DNA from: an uncultured Bacteroidales bacterium
GTDB lineage: Bacteria > Bacteroidota > Bacteroidia > Bacteroidales > Paludibacteraceae
Direction: 5' to 3'
NCBI GenBank assembly: GCA_946185835.1
Contig: CAMHKW010000009.1
Location: 1 to 64,000, forward strand
Length of the DNA stretch: 64,000 nt
Below, piece by piece: positions 9,915 to 17,659 of the stretch. Within the stretch, counting starts at the first letter, position 1. Each line of letters starts with the position of its first letter. The notes under the pieces are model-generated. The model searched no databases. It saw only the letters and a list, made by a program, of their open reading frames with translations, and was not told the origin of the DNA. The translations under genes were made by a program, and so were the position numbers.

Positions 9915-11282
9915 TTATTGTTCGTTTGATTTGGCACGCTTTCTGCAAATTGCTCTTGCTGTGGTGTAAGCTATCGCCATCAGTAGCAGCAGCCATAGCC
10001 CGTTGCCTATCGGTGTCTCGCCGTTGAATACGCCGGAGTTCTTAGCCATCCAGAAGTCGATGAAGCGTTGCAGCTCGTCGTTGTCGGCGGGGTAGGTGCC
10101 GTAGTAGTCGTAGAAACGCTCTACCCACATGGCGTACAGCGAACCCGGACCGCCACTGCTCGACGGGTCATCGTCGTCGGGGTTGAACAAGCCGCTTCCC
10201 ATCCACCAGTCGATGAAGTCCTGCAACTCCTTGTCGTCGTTAGGCAGACGACCATAGTAGTCCATGAAGCGGTCGACCCAAAGACTATATATGCTGCCGG
10301 CGCCGCCTGTCGACGAACCGCCGTCCTCGACGGTAGGTGCTACTAAACCCTCACCTAACCACCAGTCGATGAAGGTTTGCAGCTCGTTGTTGTCGGACGG
10401 ATAGTAGCCATAGTATTCGTAGTATTTCTCTCGCCAAGCGTTATACATACCTGCCACTTTCATCGGGCTGTTGTAGTCGCTTTGGCTTGTAGTGTTCTCA
10501 GCGTAGCTGTTGGTGGTGGCAAACAGCTGAGGCTGATAGGCGTAGTCGGCAAACGGGGTGCGACTCCAACTGTCGCCGCTCGTGCCGAGACCATAGCGTC
10601 GGGGCGAGGCGGCGGTGGAAGTGCCGCCGGTGGCTGTCGCCGACATGCTGCGAGAGCCGTATGCTATCAGCGGCGTCGACACCGTCGGATACGTCAGGCT
10701 GCTCGTGCTATACATGCCCGTAGCGCGGCTGCCATAACTCCTGCTCGAGGTCGCCGACGTGCCGTTGCCTATAGACAAACCACCATACGACTGCATCGTA
10801 GCCGACGAAACGGTGTACAGACCACGAGTGCTTGAAAACGAAGATGCTCCTCTCGACGAGAAACCAAACGCAGGTGTGGTCTGACGGTATGCCGACGATA
10901 CATATCCGCTGCCTCGGCGACCGGTGCGGTACGACGCTCTAACCGAACGGCTGCTGCCTACGCGTGTGCGCGCGTAAGAAAAACCGCCCGAAGGGCGTAG
11001 AGCTCGCAAGAAACTATTGCCTCTCGACAACTGCGGGTAACGGTTGCCTCTCGACAACTGCGGGGCGGCAGTGCCAACGGTCTCATGCTGACGAGCTGAC
11101 GACATGCGTGCTGTCGACCGAGATGAGGTGGTGCCGCCGTATATAGATACCTGCGACTCCGCCTCTTGGCGCGTAGCCTTGCTGTCGCTGTTCTCTAAAT
11201 TACGGAAATAATGATTCACGCCAATGCAACCCAGTACACCCGTTAACAGTATGATAAACGCTATGTTCTGATTATTTTTCAA
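9915..11282 (-). CDS. Ser-rich membrane protein with three WxxxF-DYYG repeats and PIG-type C-terminal tail
   Basis: About 455 residues, not a family I recognise. Visible parts are an N-terminal membrane helix (NIAFIILLTGVLGCIGV), a long low-complexity Ser/Thr/Gly/Arg/Tyr region (about 30-275), and three tandem repeats of about 52 residues (279-330, 331-381, 382-419). The repeat consensus is W-x3-[RK][FY]-x-[DE]YYG-x2-P-x-D-[ND]-x-ELQ-x-FID-[WF]-W. The C-terminus is TPIGNGLWLLLL, a helix and a basic end (RKRAK), like a tripartite sorting or anchoring signal. It is paralogous to the gene upstream. I chose the TTG at 11282 because it gives a start (KNNQN) matching that of the paralogue (RNNN). 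A GTG at 11300 in the same frame is the alternative. It overlaps the upstream stop by 11 bases, so the two are translationally coupled. Confidence 0.7.
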   Translation of the reverse strand: MKNNQNIAFIILLTGVLGCIGVNHYFRNLENSDSKATRQEAESQVSIYGGTTSSRSTARMSSARQHETVGTAAPQLSRGNRYPQLSRGNSFLRALRPSGGFSYARTRVGSSRSVRASYRTGRRGSGYVSSAYRQTTPAFGFSSRGASSFSSTRGLYTVSSATMQSYGGLSIGNGTSATSSRSYGSRATGMYSTSSLTYPTVSTPLIAYGSRSMSATATGGTSTAASPRRYGLGTSGDSWSRTPFADYAYQPQLFATTNSYAENTTSQSDYNSPMKVAGMYNAWREKYYEYYGYYPSDNNELQTFIDWWLGEGLVAPTVEDGGSSTGGAGSIYSLWVDRFMDYYGRLPNDDKELQDFIDWWMGSGLFNPDDDDPSSSGGPGSLYAMWVERFYDYYGTYPADNDELQRFIDFWMAKNSGVFNGETPIGNGLWLLLLMAIAYTTARAICRKRAKSNEQ

Positions 11283-12246
11283 GTGAGTGTACTTTTGCAC
11301 GTTGTGCTTGTTCTTTTTTGTAACCTATCTTCTTTCTGAGCGTCAGAGCTGAGGCAAGAGCTATCATCAGCATCCATGGTACGTCGCCAATAGGCTGGTC
11401 AGGCTCCGACTGCGCCGGAATCCATTCGGTTCCTGTCCAAGTATACGATTTACCATTTGTTGACTCTTGTGTGTCACCGACAGGTGGGAGAGAACCGCTA
11501 TTAGGCCACAAACCGGGAGGGGCTGTGACAGTTATCCAATGACCTCCATTCTCCTCGTCATCGGGGTCCTCGTCCCAGTACTTACCTTCATTTTCACCTG
11601 TGCCGGGTTTGCCATCTGTGATCACCCGTCTTCTTCCTGACGTGCTATTCGATGCCAAGCTCAGCCATGCCCTATCAACCTCAAAAAGTGTGCCATACGG
11701 GCGGTCTGCTCCTTTGCCATAGTCTAAAGTAGGAGTGGTGCTCTTAGTGTGACGCTTGACGCTTGACGTCGTCTCGGTGTCAACGGTGCTATAGGCACGG
11801 TTCGTACTCGAGAACGAGAACGTAGGTATCGTGCTTACACCTATACCATAGCTGCCGCTGCCGGTCGACGTGCTACGCGACGTCCTGCCCGACGTCACGG
11901 CTGACGACGAACCCGACGTCGACATGCTGCCGTATGAGTTAAGTATCGACGACGAGGTGGTATGTAGCGTCATCGTGCCGGATGAAGAGCCACCAAACGA
12001 GGGCGTCGTGTACTGACGAGGGGTGACTGCACCAACGCGAGAACGATAAGTGCTGTGTGTGCTAAACGAACCAATGCTAGGCAAAGTGGACTTCGAACTG
12101 CCTATTCGTACGCTACTGGTGGGGGACACAGAAGTCCCCCTATGGTCGGGGAAATCGTCTTTCGTGGAAAACTGCTTTCTGATAGTAGCAAAGAGCAAAA
12201 AACTCAATGCTAAAAAGACGATCAATATCAAATTGTTGTTTCTCAA
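11272..12246 (-). CDS. Ser/Thr-rich membrane protein, paralogue of the next gene, PIG-type tail
   Basis: 324 residues, first gene of the four-gene operon; I do not recognise a named family. It has an N-terminal membrane helix (LILIVFLALSFLLFATI), a Ser/Thr/Gly/Tyr-rich low-complexity region, a short acidic part, and a C-terminal PIGDVPWMLMIALASAL helix followed by RKK (285-324). The low-complexity region aligns with the paralogue at TTPSFGGSSSG versus TTPAFGFSSRG and at LNSYGSMS versus MQSYGGLS. It lacks the DYYG repeats. Translation appears to start at TTG (12246): an in-frame stop lies just upstream and there is no early ATG. An AGGAGG at 12267-12272 is about 20 bases away, too far for normal pairing. 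A hairpin element is embedded in the gene at 12121-12140. Confidence 0.65.
   Translation of the reverse strand: MRNNNLILIVFLALSFLLFATIRKQFSTKDDFPDHRGTSVSPTSSVRIGSSKSTLPSIGSFSTHSTYRSRVGAVTPRQYTTPSFGGSSSGTMTLHTTSSSILNSYGSMSTSGSSSAVTSGRTSRSTSTGSGSYGIGVSTIPTFSFSSTNRAYSTVDTETTSSVKRHTKSTTPTLDYGKGADRPYGTLFEVDRAWLSLASNSTSGRRRVITDGKPGTGENEGKYWDEDPDDEENGGHWITVTAPPGLWPNSGSLPPVGDTQESTNGKSYTWTGTEWIPAQSEPDQPIGDVPWMLMIALASALTLRKKIGYKKEQAQRAKVHSLEK
12121..12140. repeat. REP-like hairpin embedded in a coding region
   Basis: GGGGGAC-ACAGAA-GTCCCCC is a perfect 7-bp stem with a 6-base loop inside the 324-residue membrane-protein gene, just after its transmembrane segment. Read on the minus strand (GGGGGACTTC...) it resembles the AGGGACTT cores of the arrays at 34.4 and 39.7 kb. 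Confidence 0.5.
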
Positions 12247-12573
12247 TGTAGTCTAATTTTTTGTATCCTCCTAATTTTAATCAGTCTGGATGAATTAACA
12301 GAATAAACCTTAACTTTAACCTTATTTAGGTCATATCGGACGTATAGGTCATGTTTGACTTTATGTCCTATTTGACCTTGCGGCTGCCCTTTTGTCAAAA
12401 TGTATCAAAAATCATGCCGCATAAAAAACAACTAACCTCTGATATATCTTTCGGCGGTTAGCAGTAAACAGATACCTTAATCGTTATGTTATATAAATCA
12501 ACCATTTACAATGTGACATAAAACATCGCTATCGCAGCTTCTTTTTTATGATTTCACATGTTCCTTTCAAAAA
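12247..12573 (-). promoter_or_regulatory. Long structured 5' leader of the four-gene operon
   Basis: About 330 nt separate the predicted transcription start (near 12573) from the TTG start codon, with no open frame of note. An imperfect inverted repeat, AGGTCATATCGGAC (12328-12341) and GTCCTATTTGACCT (12365-12378), 12 of 14 paired, encloses another AGGTCA. A purine-rich AGGAGG lies at 12267-12272. The leader could fold into a cis-acting regulator or bind a protein; I recognise no known riboswitch class. Confidence 0.4.
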
Positions 12574-12579
12574 TCGGCG

Positions 12580-12611
12580 CAAAGGTATAGCTTTTTTTTG
12601 AGTAGAGCAAA
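12580..12611 (-). promoter_or_regulatory. Promoter of the four-gene surface-protein operon
   Basis: On the minus strand, TTTG (12608-12611), a 20-base spacer and TACCTTTG (12580-12587) match the Bacteroides consensus perfectly. It is the only such site I see before the operon. Confidence 0.75.
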
Positions 12612-12714
12612 TAAAAAGTATATTTTTTCCTAAAAGGAGTATTGTTTTTCTGATTTTGCTATCCTCACACCTTATTTTTCTTGTATATCTCTCCGTGCCC
12701 GCCCGCATAACCAT

Positions 12715-12875
12715 TCTCGTTTTTATAAGCACGGCAATTGCATTGCCGTGTCCGCCCCGCATAACTATTCTCGTTTTTATAAGCACGGCAATTGCATTGC
12801 CGTGTCCCGCCCGCCTATTATCAAATACCCCATTCTCGTTTTTATAAGCACGGCAATTGCATTGCCGTGTCCCAC
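12715..12875. repeat. Cluster of three hairpin repeats, family B
   Basis: Three copies of a unit of about 40 bases (TCTCGTTTTTATAAG then hairpin then TCC). The hairpin arms are CACGGCAAT and ATTGCCGTG around a TGC loop, at 12730-12750, 12784-12804 and 12849-12869. The same element recurs five times at 15.1-15.3 kb. The cluster lies just past the 3' end of the C-S lyase gene, where it could also stop transcription. The short reading frames across it are made of repeat sequence and are not genes. Confidence 0.85.
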
Positions 12876-12905
12876 CGGATTTTCTTTCATAGAAGTGCAC
12901 TTGAA

Positions 12906-14093
12906 TCAAACGCGTGCGCCGCCCGCGCTTATCTCTCTGTATCCGTCAGCAAGACGCCGCAGTGCCTCGGCAAGCACCTCTGTAGACGTGGCGAGGTTGA
13001 TGCGAATATAGCCCTCGGCGCCGTACATCTCGGAGGGGTTGAACAGCACATGCTCCTGTTTGGCAAGCTTGTCGCATAGGTCGGTGGCGGATAGCGCCAA
13101 CGCCTTAGGCAGGCGCAGCCATGCTAAATACGTCCCTTCCATCAAGGTCAGGCGGAAAGATGGTAGTTCAGATTTGATGAACTCGCGAAGGTAACCATAG
13201 TTGTCGGCTATCAGATGGTTGATCTCGTCCAACCACTGCTCCGACTCGTTATAGGCGGCTATGGTGGCTACCGTGCCGAAGACATTAAGCTCACCCACCT
13301 CGTGTATGTTGACGGCACGGTCAATCCGACCGTATGTCTCAGCGTCGGGGACATAGATACATGCACATTGCAAACCCGCTATGTTGAATGCCTTAGAGGC
13401 GGAGGTGAGAACGCAGTAGTCATCGTTCTCTGCTATGGTGGCGTAAGGAGTATAGGTATGCTCCGGCATGGTGAACTCGCAGTGTATCTCGTCGGCTACG
13501 ACGAAAGTGCCGTAGACATCGCACATCGCGGTTATCATCTGCAACTCATCGCGTGTCCATACCCTGCCTGTGGGGTTATGAGGGTTGCATAGCAGAAGAA
13601 TATCGCAGCCCTCAAGACGCTTCTCGAAGTCGGCGAAGTCGATCTCGAACCGACCATCGTGGTCGACAAGACGACACTCCACCAACTCGGCATCGAGGTT
13701 GCTGATGCAGCTGAAGAAGCAGTTGTAGGCGGGTGTGAGTGTCATCACCCTCAGCCTCTCGTCAGAGCGTCCCTGCTCGTCTAATAGCATACGGTGTGCT
13801 CTGAGCACCGCACTGATGGCAGGCACCACGCCCGTGACGGTAATCAGCTGTTCGCGACGTATGCCCTCCCAACCGTGACGGCGGGCGAACCAGCGGCTGA
13901 CGGCTTCGTAGTAGGCGGCAGGGGTGCAGCTGTAGCCGAACACGCCATGCTCTAACCTGCGAGCAAGGGCGCGACGGATGGCAGGCGACGCTTTGAAGTC
14001 CATGTCCGCAACCCATAAGGGCAGGGTGCCGACAGCATTGTCGGAGTCCCACTTATAACAATCAGAACCGCGACGATTGACAAATTCTAACAT
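12906..14093 (-). CDS. patB: PatB/MalY-family PLP-dependent C-S lyase or aminotransferase
   Basis: 395 residues, the usual length for the family. Fold type I PLP enzyme motifs in order: LPLWVADMDF (24-33), NPHNPTG (170-176), DEIHCE (201-206) and SASKAFNIAG with the cofactor lysine at about 234. The ADMDF start and SKAFN site are typical of MalY/PatB cystathionine beta-lyases, which split cystathionine or cysteine conjugates into thiol or homocysteine, pyruvate and ammonia. In the cytosol it would serve methionine or sulfur metabolism, but a true aminotransferase activity cannot be excluded from sequence. The gene lies 78 bases after the DUF3737 gene and is probably cotranscribed with it. Family B hairpins follow its stop codon. 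Confidence 0.88.
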   Translation of the reverse strand: MLEFVNRRGSDCYKWDSDNAVGTLPLWVADMDFKASPAIRRALARRLEHGVFGYSCTPAAYYEAVSRWFARRHGWEGIRREQLITVTGVVPAISAVLRAHRMLLDEQGRSDERLRVMTLTPAYNCFFSCISNLDAELVECRLVDHDGRFEIDFADFEKRLEGCDILLLCNPHNPTGRVWTRDELQMITAMCDVYGTFVVADEIHCEFTMPEHTYTPYATIAENDDYCVLTSASKAFNIAGLQCACIYVPDAETYGRIDRAVNIHEVGELNVFGTVATIAAYNESEQWLDEINHLIADNYGYLREFIKSELPSFRLTLMEGTYLAWLRLPKALALSATDLCDKLAKQEHVLFNPSEMYGAEGYIRINLATSTEVLAEALRRLADGYREISAGGARV

Positions 14094-14136
14094 AGCTTGA
14101 TATCTATTGTGTGTTGTTCTTAAGAGTACAAGGGTA

Positions 14137-14156
14137 CGCAGGTCTCTGCGCCTGCG
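14137..14156. repeat. Single hairpin element between DUF3737 and patB genes
   Basis: CGCAGG-TCTCTGCG-CCTGCG sits in the 78-base gap, followed by AGCAT. It resembles one unit of the CGCAGGG...CCCTGCGAGCAT arrays at 34.4 and 39.7 kb. Confidence 0.5.
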
Positions 14157-14171
14157 AGCATCTGCCGTCTG

Positions 14172-15020
14172 CTATGGTCTGCTAATCTCTATGCGGCAGT
14201 TAGCAGGAGCTTTGATGTTTTTGTCGAGTATGACCTCTCTCACGCTGTCGACGACGATCTTCCCGCTTGTGGGGTTTTTGATGCTGTCTAAATGACCTCT
14301 GACTGTTGCTTGCAGCGTAGAGTATTCGAAGGCAAGGTCGCAGTCCGGGGCGAAGGTGCAGTCCTCGAGTATGAGGTCTTGGCAGTAGCACAACGGCTGA
14401 GTGCCACTTATACGGCAGCGTATGAGTCGCAGGTTACGGCTGTACCAGCCTAAGTACTCGCCGTCAATCTCGCAGTCGATGAGCGTACAGTAGTCAGAAT
14501 CCCAAAACGCGTCTTTCGAACGGATGACGGCGTCGCGTATCTCTACGTGGCGAGTGTACTGAAACGAGTAGTTGCCTTCTTGACGATAACGCTCTATCTG
14601 TATGTCGGAGCAGTGCATGAATAGGTTGTCTGCCTCAAGGATCTCGCAGTCCTCGAGACGTATGTCGCGGCAGTCCCAAAACGTCTCCTCGGCGTGGTTG
14701 AGTCTCACGCCTTGCAGACGGATGCCGCTCGCTCTGCGAAACATCTTAGGCGCGTCGACAACGCAGTCGGTCAGGCTGATGTCGCGACTATACCATATCG
14801 ACGAGCGAGCTGAGGGAGCGAAGTAGCAGTCGCGACAACTCACACCCGTGTTCTCCCAAAAGACGTACTTGCCCTCAAAACGGCAGCCTTCCGCGCGGAT
14901 GTTACGACTCTCTTTGACCGACGACTCACCGACATGAATAGTGACGCCGTCGAGTAACAAGTCGGCAGAACGGTATAACGGGCGCTCTCCGCCAAACTCT
15001 TTGTTATGTATCTGTTGCAT
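14172..15020 (-). CDS. DUF3737 family protein, right-handed beta-helix
   Basis: 282 residues from the ATG at 15020 (MQQIHNKEFGGERPLY). The open frame runs 38 codons further upstream, but those codons are translated family B hairpin and a 27-nt tandem repeat, so they are not part of the protein. The sequence is a chain of short Cys-containing coils (RDCYFAPS, TDCVVDAP, EDCEILEA, IDCEIDGE, EDCTFAPD) typical of pentapeptide-like parallel beta-helices. The N-terminal FGGERPLY and ESSVKESRNI match my recollection of DUF3737. No signal peptide, so cytosolic. Function is unknown in the family. Probably first gene of a two-gene unit with patB. Confidence 0.8.
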   Translation of the reverse strand: MQQIHNKEFGGERPLYRSADLLLDGVTIHVGESSVKESRNIRAEGCRFEGKYVFWENTGVSCRDCYFAPSARSSIWYSRDISLTDCVVDAPKMFRRASGIRLQGVRLNHAEETFWDCRDIRLEDCEILEADNLFMHCSDIQIERYRQEGNYSFQYTRHVEIRDAVIRSKDAFWDSDYCTLIDCEIDGEYLGWYSRNLRLIRCRISGTQPLCYCQDLILEDCTFAPDCDLAFEYSTLQATVRGHLDSIKNPTSGKIVVDSVREVILDKNIKAPANCRIEISRP

Positions 15021-15021
15021 T

Positions 15022-15090
15022 AGTAAACCGATGTTTGTGTATTGTTTCAGTAAACCGATGTTTGTGTGTTGTTTCAGTAAACCGATGTTT
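15022..15090. repeat. Tandem repeat of about 27 nt, three copies
   Basis: GTAAACCGATGTTTGTGT and its neighbouring bases repeat about three times immediately upstream of the DUF3737 start codon, joining directly onto the family B hairpin cluster. Confidence 0.75.
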
Positions 15091-15300
15091 ATTCTCGTTT
15101 TTATAAGCACGGCAATTGCATTGCCGTGTCTCACAAAAGCACTGCAATTGTATTGCCGTGTCCGCCCGCCCAGCCTTTCTCGTTTTTATAATCACGGCAA
15201 TTGTATTGCCGTGTCCGCCATCACAGCCTTTCTCGTTTTTATAATCACGGCAATTGTATTGCCGTGTCCCACAAAATCATGGCAATTGTATTGCCGCATC
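15091..15300. repeat. Cluster of five hairpin repeats, family B
   Basis: Hairpins lie at 15108-15128, 15140-15160, 15193-15213, 15246-15266 and 15278-15298. They have the arms of the 12.7-kb cluster, but the central loop base changes from TGC to TGT in four copies. Two copies also have arm changes (CACTGCAAT and CATGGCAAT), partly breaking the stem. The cluster lies inside the predicted leader of the DUF3737 gene. Confidence 0.85.
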
Positions 15301-15317
15301 TCACACCTTGTCGACTG

Positions 15318-15325
15318 CAAAGGTA
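15318..15325 (-). promoter_or_regulatory. Likely -7 element for DUF3737-patB
   Basis: TACCTTTG on the minus strand, preceded by GC as in other promoters here. The expected -33 position reads TTTC rather than TTTG, so the match is partial. Use of it would place the five hairpins in the leader RNA. Confidence 0.45.
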
Positions 15326-15435
15326 GTGCTTTTTTTTTATTTGAGAAAACATGCCAAGCGACTGTTAGAAAATGCAGATATCCTCTCTTTGTCGTATGTC
15401 TATATTATATAGGTGAGTATATGTTAGTCTGAATG

Positions 15436-15466
15436 TTTGCCACCTCGATTTTTTTTCGTATCTTTG
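15436..15466 (+). promoter_or_regulatory. Promoter of rnr
   Basis: TTTG (15436-15439), 19 bases, TATCTTTG (15459-15466), then C. A full consensus match giving a leader of about 115 nt. Confidence 0.75.
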
Positions 15467-15475
15467 CAGCCCACC

Positions 15476-15534
15476 GGGAGCGCGAGCACCCTTGCTCGCG
15501 AAAATGGGAGCGCGAGCACCCTTGCTCGCGAAAA
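15476..15534 (+). repeat. Two tandem hairpins in the rnr leader
   Basis: Two identical units of 30-nt period (GGGAG, then CGCGAGCA-CCCT-TGCTCGCG, then AAAA) at 15476-15504 and 15506-15534. Each is a perfect 8-bp stem with a 4-base loop. They lie between promoter and start codon, so the RNA would carry two strong stem-loops. Confidence 0.8.
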
Positions 15535-15587
15535 CCATTCACAAAACACAACCCCCGCCCACATCACCCCCCCGCGAAAAAACAACT

Positions 15588-17651
15588 ATGGACAATCTTA
15601 CTATTTTCGTTCGCCGTGTGCAGCGCGCATTCGCCGACAACCCTGAGCGCAAGTTCACCGCCCGCCAGATGTATAAGTACCTTGGCATCAAGCAAGACCG
15701 CGACAAAGCCCTCGTCCGCCAGATCCTTGTCGACATGGCATCGCAGGGACTGCTGCGTGAGGTGCGCGAAGGCAAGTACGAGGCGGTGGAAACAGCAGCC
15801 GCCTCTCAACACAAGCGCGGGAAAGCTCCTGCCACGGCTGACGACACCACGCCGGAGGTGGTCACCGGCACCTTGATACTCACCTCGCACGGTGGCGTAG
15901 TATGCTCGCTTAGTGACAAGCAGATACGTGATAACATCATCGTGCGGCAGGCTGATTTGCATGGCGCTCACGACGGCGACAAAGTCAGCGTCGTCGTCAC
16001 TCGTCAAGGCACCGCACGACGGCTGCCGGAAGGTAGGGTGCTTGAGGTGCTGGGCAAGGCAGGCGACAACGACACCGAGATGCATGCTATCCTCGCTGAG
16101 TTCGGACTGCCATACGCCTACCCCGAACAGCTCGAAGACGAGGCGAACACCATCGCCGACGGCGTCACCAACGACGAGCTGCACCAACGACACGACATGC
16201 GCGAACGACTCACCTTCACCATCGACCCCGCCGACGCCAAAGACTTCGACGACGCTCTCTCTTTCGAGGTGATAGCCAAACCCGACAGCGACGCCGACGC
16301 AGAGGCTAATCCCAAAAACGCAATCTACGAGGTAGGAGTACATATCGCCGACGTCACCTATTATGTCAAACCCGCTACCGAACTCGACCGAGAGGCGTAC
16401 CGTCGTGCTACATCAGTATACCTCGTCGACCGTACTATACCCATGCTGCCCGAACGCCTCTCCAACGAGTTATGCTCGCTACGTGAAGGAGAAGAGAAGC
16501 TCTGTATGTCGGTCATCATGCAACTCGACGAACAGGCACATGTGCTGGAGCAAAAGATATGCCGAACCGTCATACGCTCCGACCGACGATTCAACTACGA
16601 ACAGGTGCAAGACATACTGTCGGGCAAACAAAGCGACCCATCGGCTGCGATGCAGAACGCTCTGCTTAAACTCAACGACTTAGCGAAGCAACTGCGACGA
16701 CAACGTATACAAAACGGAGCTCTCGAGTTCGACCGCGAAGAGATGCGTTTCCGACTCGACGACAACGGCAAGCCTCTCTCTGTTTACCTCAAACGCGCTA
16801 CCGACGCCAACAACCTAATCGAGGAGTTTATGCTGCTCGCCAATAAGTTAGTGGCACAGACACTCAGCAACGCTACCAAAAACGTAGGGAAAAACACCAT
16901 CGCGGAGGCGGTATACCGAATACACGACATACCCGACCCCGACAAACTCAACTCGCTCAGTAAGTTCATTCGACGCTTCGGATATAACCTCAAGACGCAG
17001 TCGACAAGGCAACAGACCATCACCAAGAATATCAACGCCCTGCTCAGCAGCGTACAAGGCAAACCCGAAGCTACGCTGGTCGAGACGCTAACCATACGTT
17101 CCATGGCTAAGGCGGTCTATTCCACCGATAACATAGGGCACTACGGTCTTGCCTTCCGGCACTACACACATTTCACCTCGCCCATACGACGCTATCCCGA
17201 CATGATAGTGCACCGACTGCTCGAACAAGTGCTCTTCGGCAAGGCACGATACAACCCGGCACCATACGAGACCGACCTCGAAACGGCATGCCAGCATTGT
17301 TCGGAACGCGAACAGACAGCCGCAGCTGCCGAACGGGCCTCGATAAAATACAAACAGGCGGAGTTCTTGCACGATAAGATAGGCGTCGAGTTCGACGGAC
17401 ATATAAGCGGAGTGACGGAATACGGACTCTATGTCCAACTCGACGAAAACCACTGCGAAGGCATGATACCCATACGCTTCGTCTTCGATAACGACTATGC
17501 TATGTTCCTTGAAGACGAATACTGCATCGAAGGGGAACGGTTGAAGAAAAGGTACCAACTCGGTGACGCTGTGAGGGTTACTATCGTCGATACCAATATG
17601 GAAAAGAAACAGATAGACCTCGCCTTGGTAAGCTCCGACGATAGAGTATAA
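15588..17651 (+). CDS. rnr: Ribonuclease R, 3'-5' exoribonuclease
   Basis: Degrades structured RNA 3' to 5' in the cytosol (mRNA turnover, rRNA quality control). 687 residues from the ATG at 15588 (MDNLTIFVRRVQRAF). The frame upstream is repeat sequence and is excluded. Domains in order: a winged-helix-like N-terminus (about 1-65), cold-shock OB folds (about 90-190), the RNB catalytic domain with the metal-binding run TIDPADAKDFDDALS (211-225), HIADVTYYV (252-260) and the late HFTSPIRRYPD motif, and a C-terminal S1 domain (starting near GHISGVTEYGLYV). No long basic tail. Two hairpins in its own leader make autoregulation by RNA structure conceivable. Codon use is C-ending, unlike genes to the right of 24 kb. 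Confidence 0.95.
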   Translation: MDNLTIFVRRVQRAFADNPERKFTARQMYKYLGIKQDRDKALVRQILVDMASQGLLREVREGKYEAVETAAASQHKRGKAPATADDTTPEVVTGTLILTSHGGVVCSLSDKQIRDNIIVRQADLHGAHDGDKVSVVVTRQGTARRLPEGRVLEVLGKAGDNDTEMHAILAEFGLPYAYPEQLEDEANTIADGVTNDELHQRHDMRERLTFTIDPADAKDFDDALSFEVIAKPDSDADAEANPKNAIYEVGVHIADVTYYVKPATELDREAYRRATSVYLVDRTIPMLPERLSNELCSLREGEEKLCMSVIMQLDEQAHVLEQKICRTVIRSDRRFNYEQVQDILSGKQSDPSAAMQNALLKLNDLAKQLRRQRIQNGALEFDREEMRFRLDDNGKPLSVYLKRATDANNLIEEFMLLANKLVAQTLSNATKNVGKNTIAEAVYRIHDIPDPDKLNSLSKFIRRFGYNLKTQSTRQQTITKNINALLSSVQGKPEATLVETLTIRSMAKAVYSTDNIGHYGLAFRHYTHFTSPIRRYPDMIVHRLLEQVLFGKARYNPAPYETDLETACQHCSEREQTAAAAERASIKYKQAEFLHDKIGVEFDGHISGVTEYGLYVQLDENHCEGMIPIRFVFDNDYAMFLEDEYCIEGERLKKRYQLGDAVRVTIVDTNMEKKQIDLALVSSDDRV

Positions 17652-17659
17652 CTCTGAGA

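Noticed and set aside
12529-12909. 126-codon open frame on the minus strand and overlapping frames
   Set aside because: They consist of translated family B hairpins (repeated NAIAVLIKTR) and have no protein-like composition.
15020-15134. N-terminal extension of the DUF3737 protein
   Set aside because: Those codons are hairpin and tandem-repeat sequence; family members start at about the MQQIHNKEFGG position.
12906-15300. Insertion sequence or transposon flanked by hairpin clusters
   Set aside because: No transposase, terminal inverted repeats or target duplication seen; only the repeat clusters are noteworthy.
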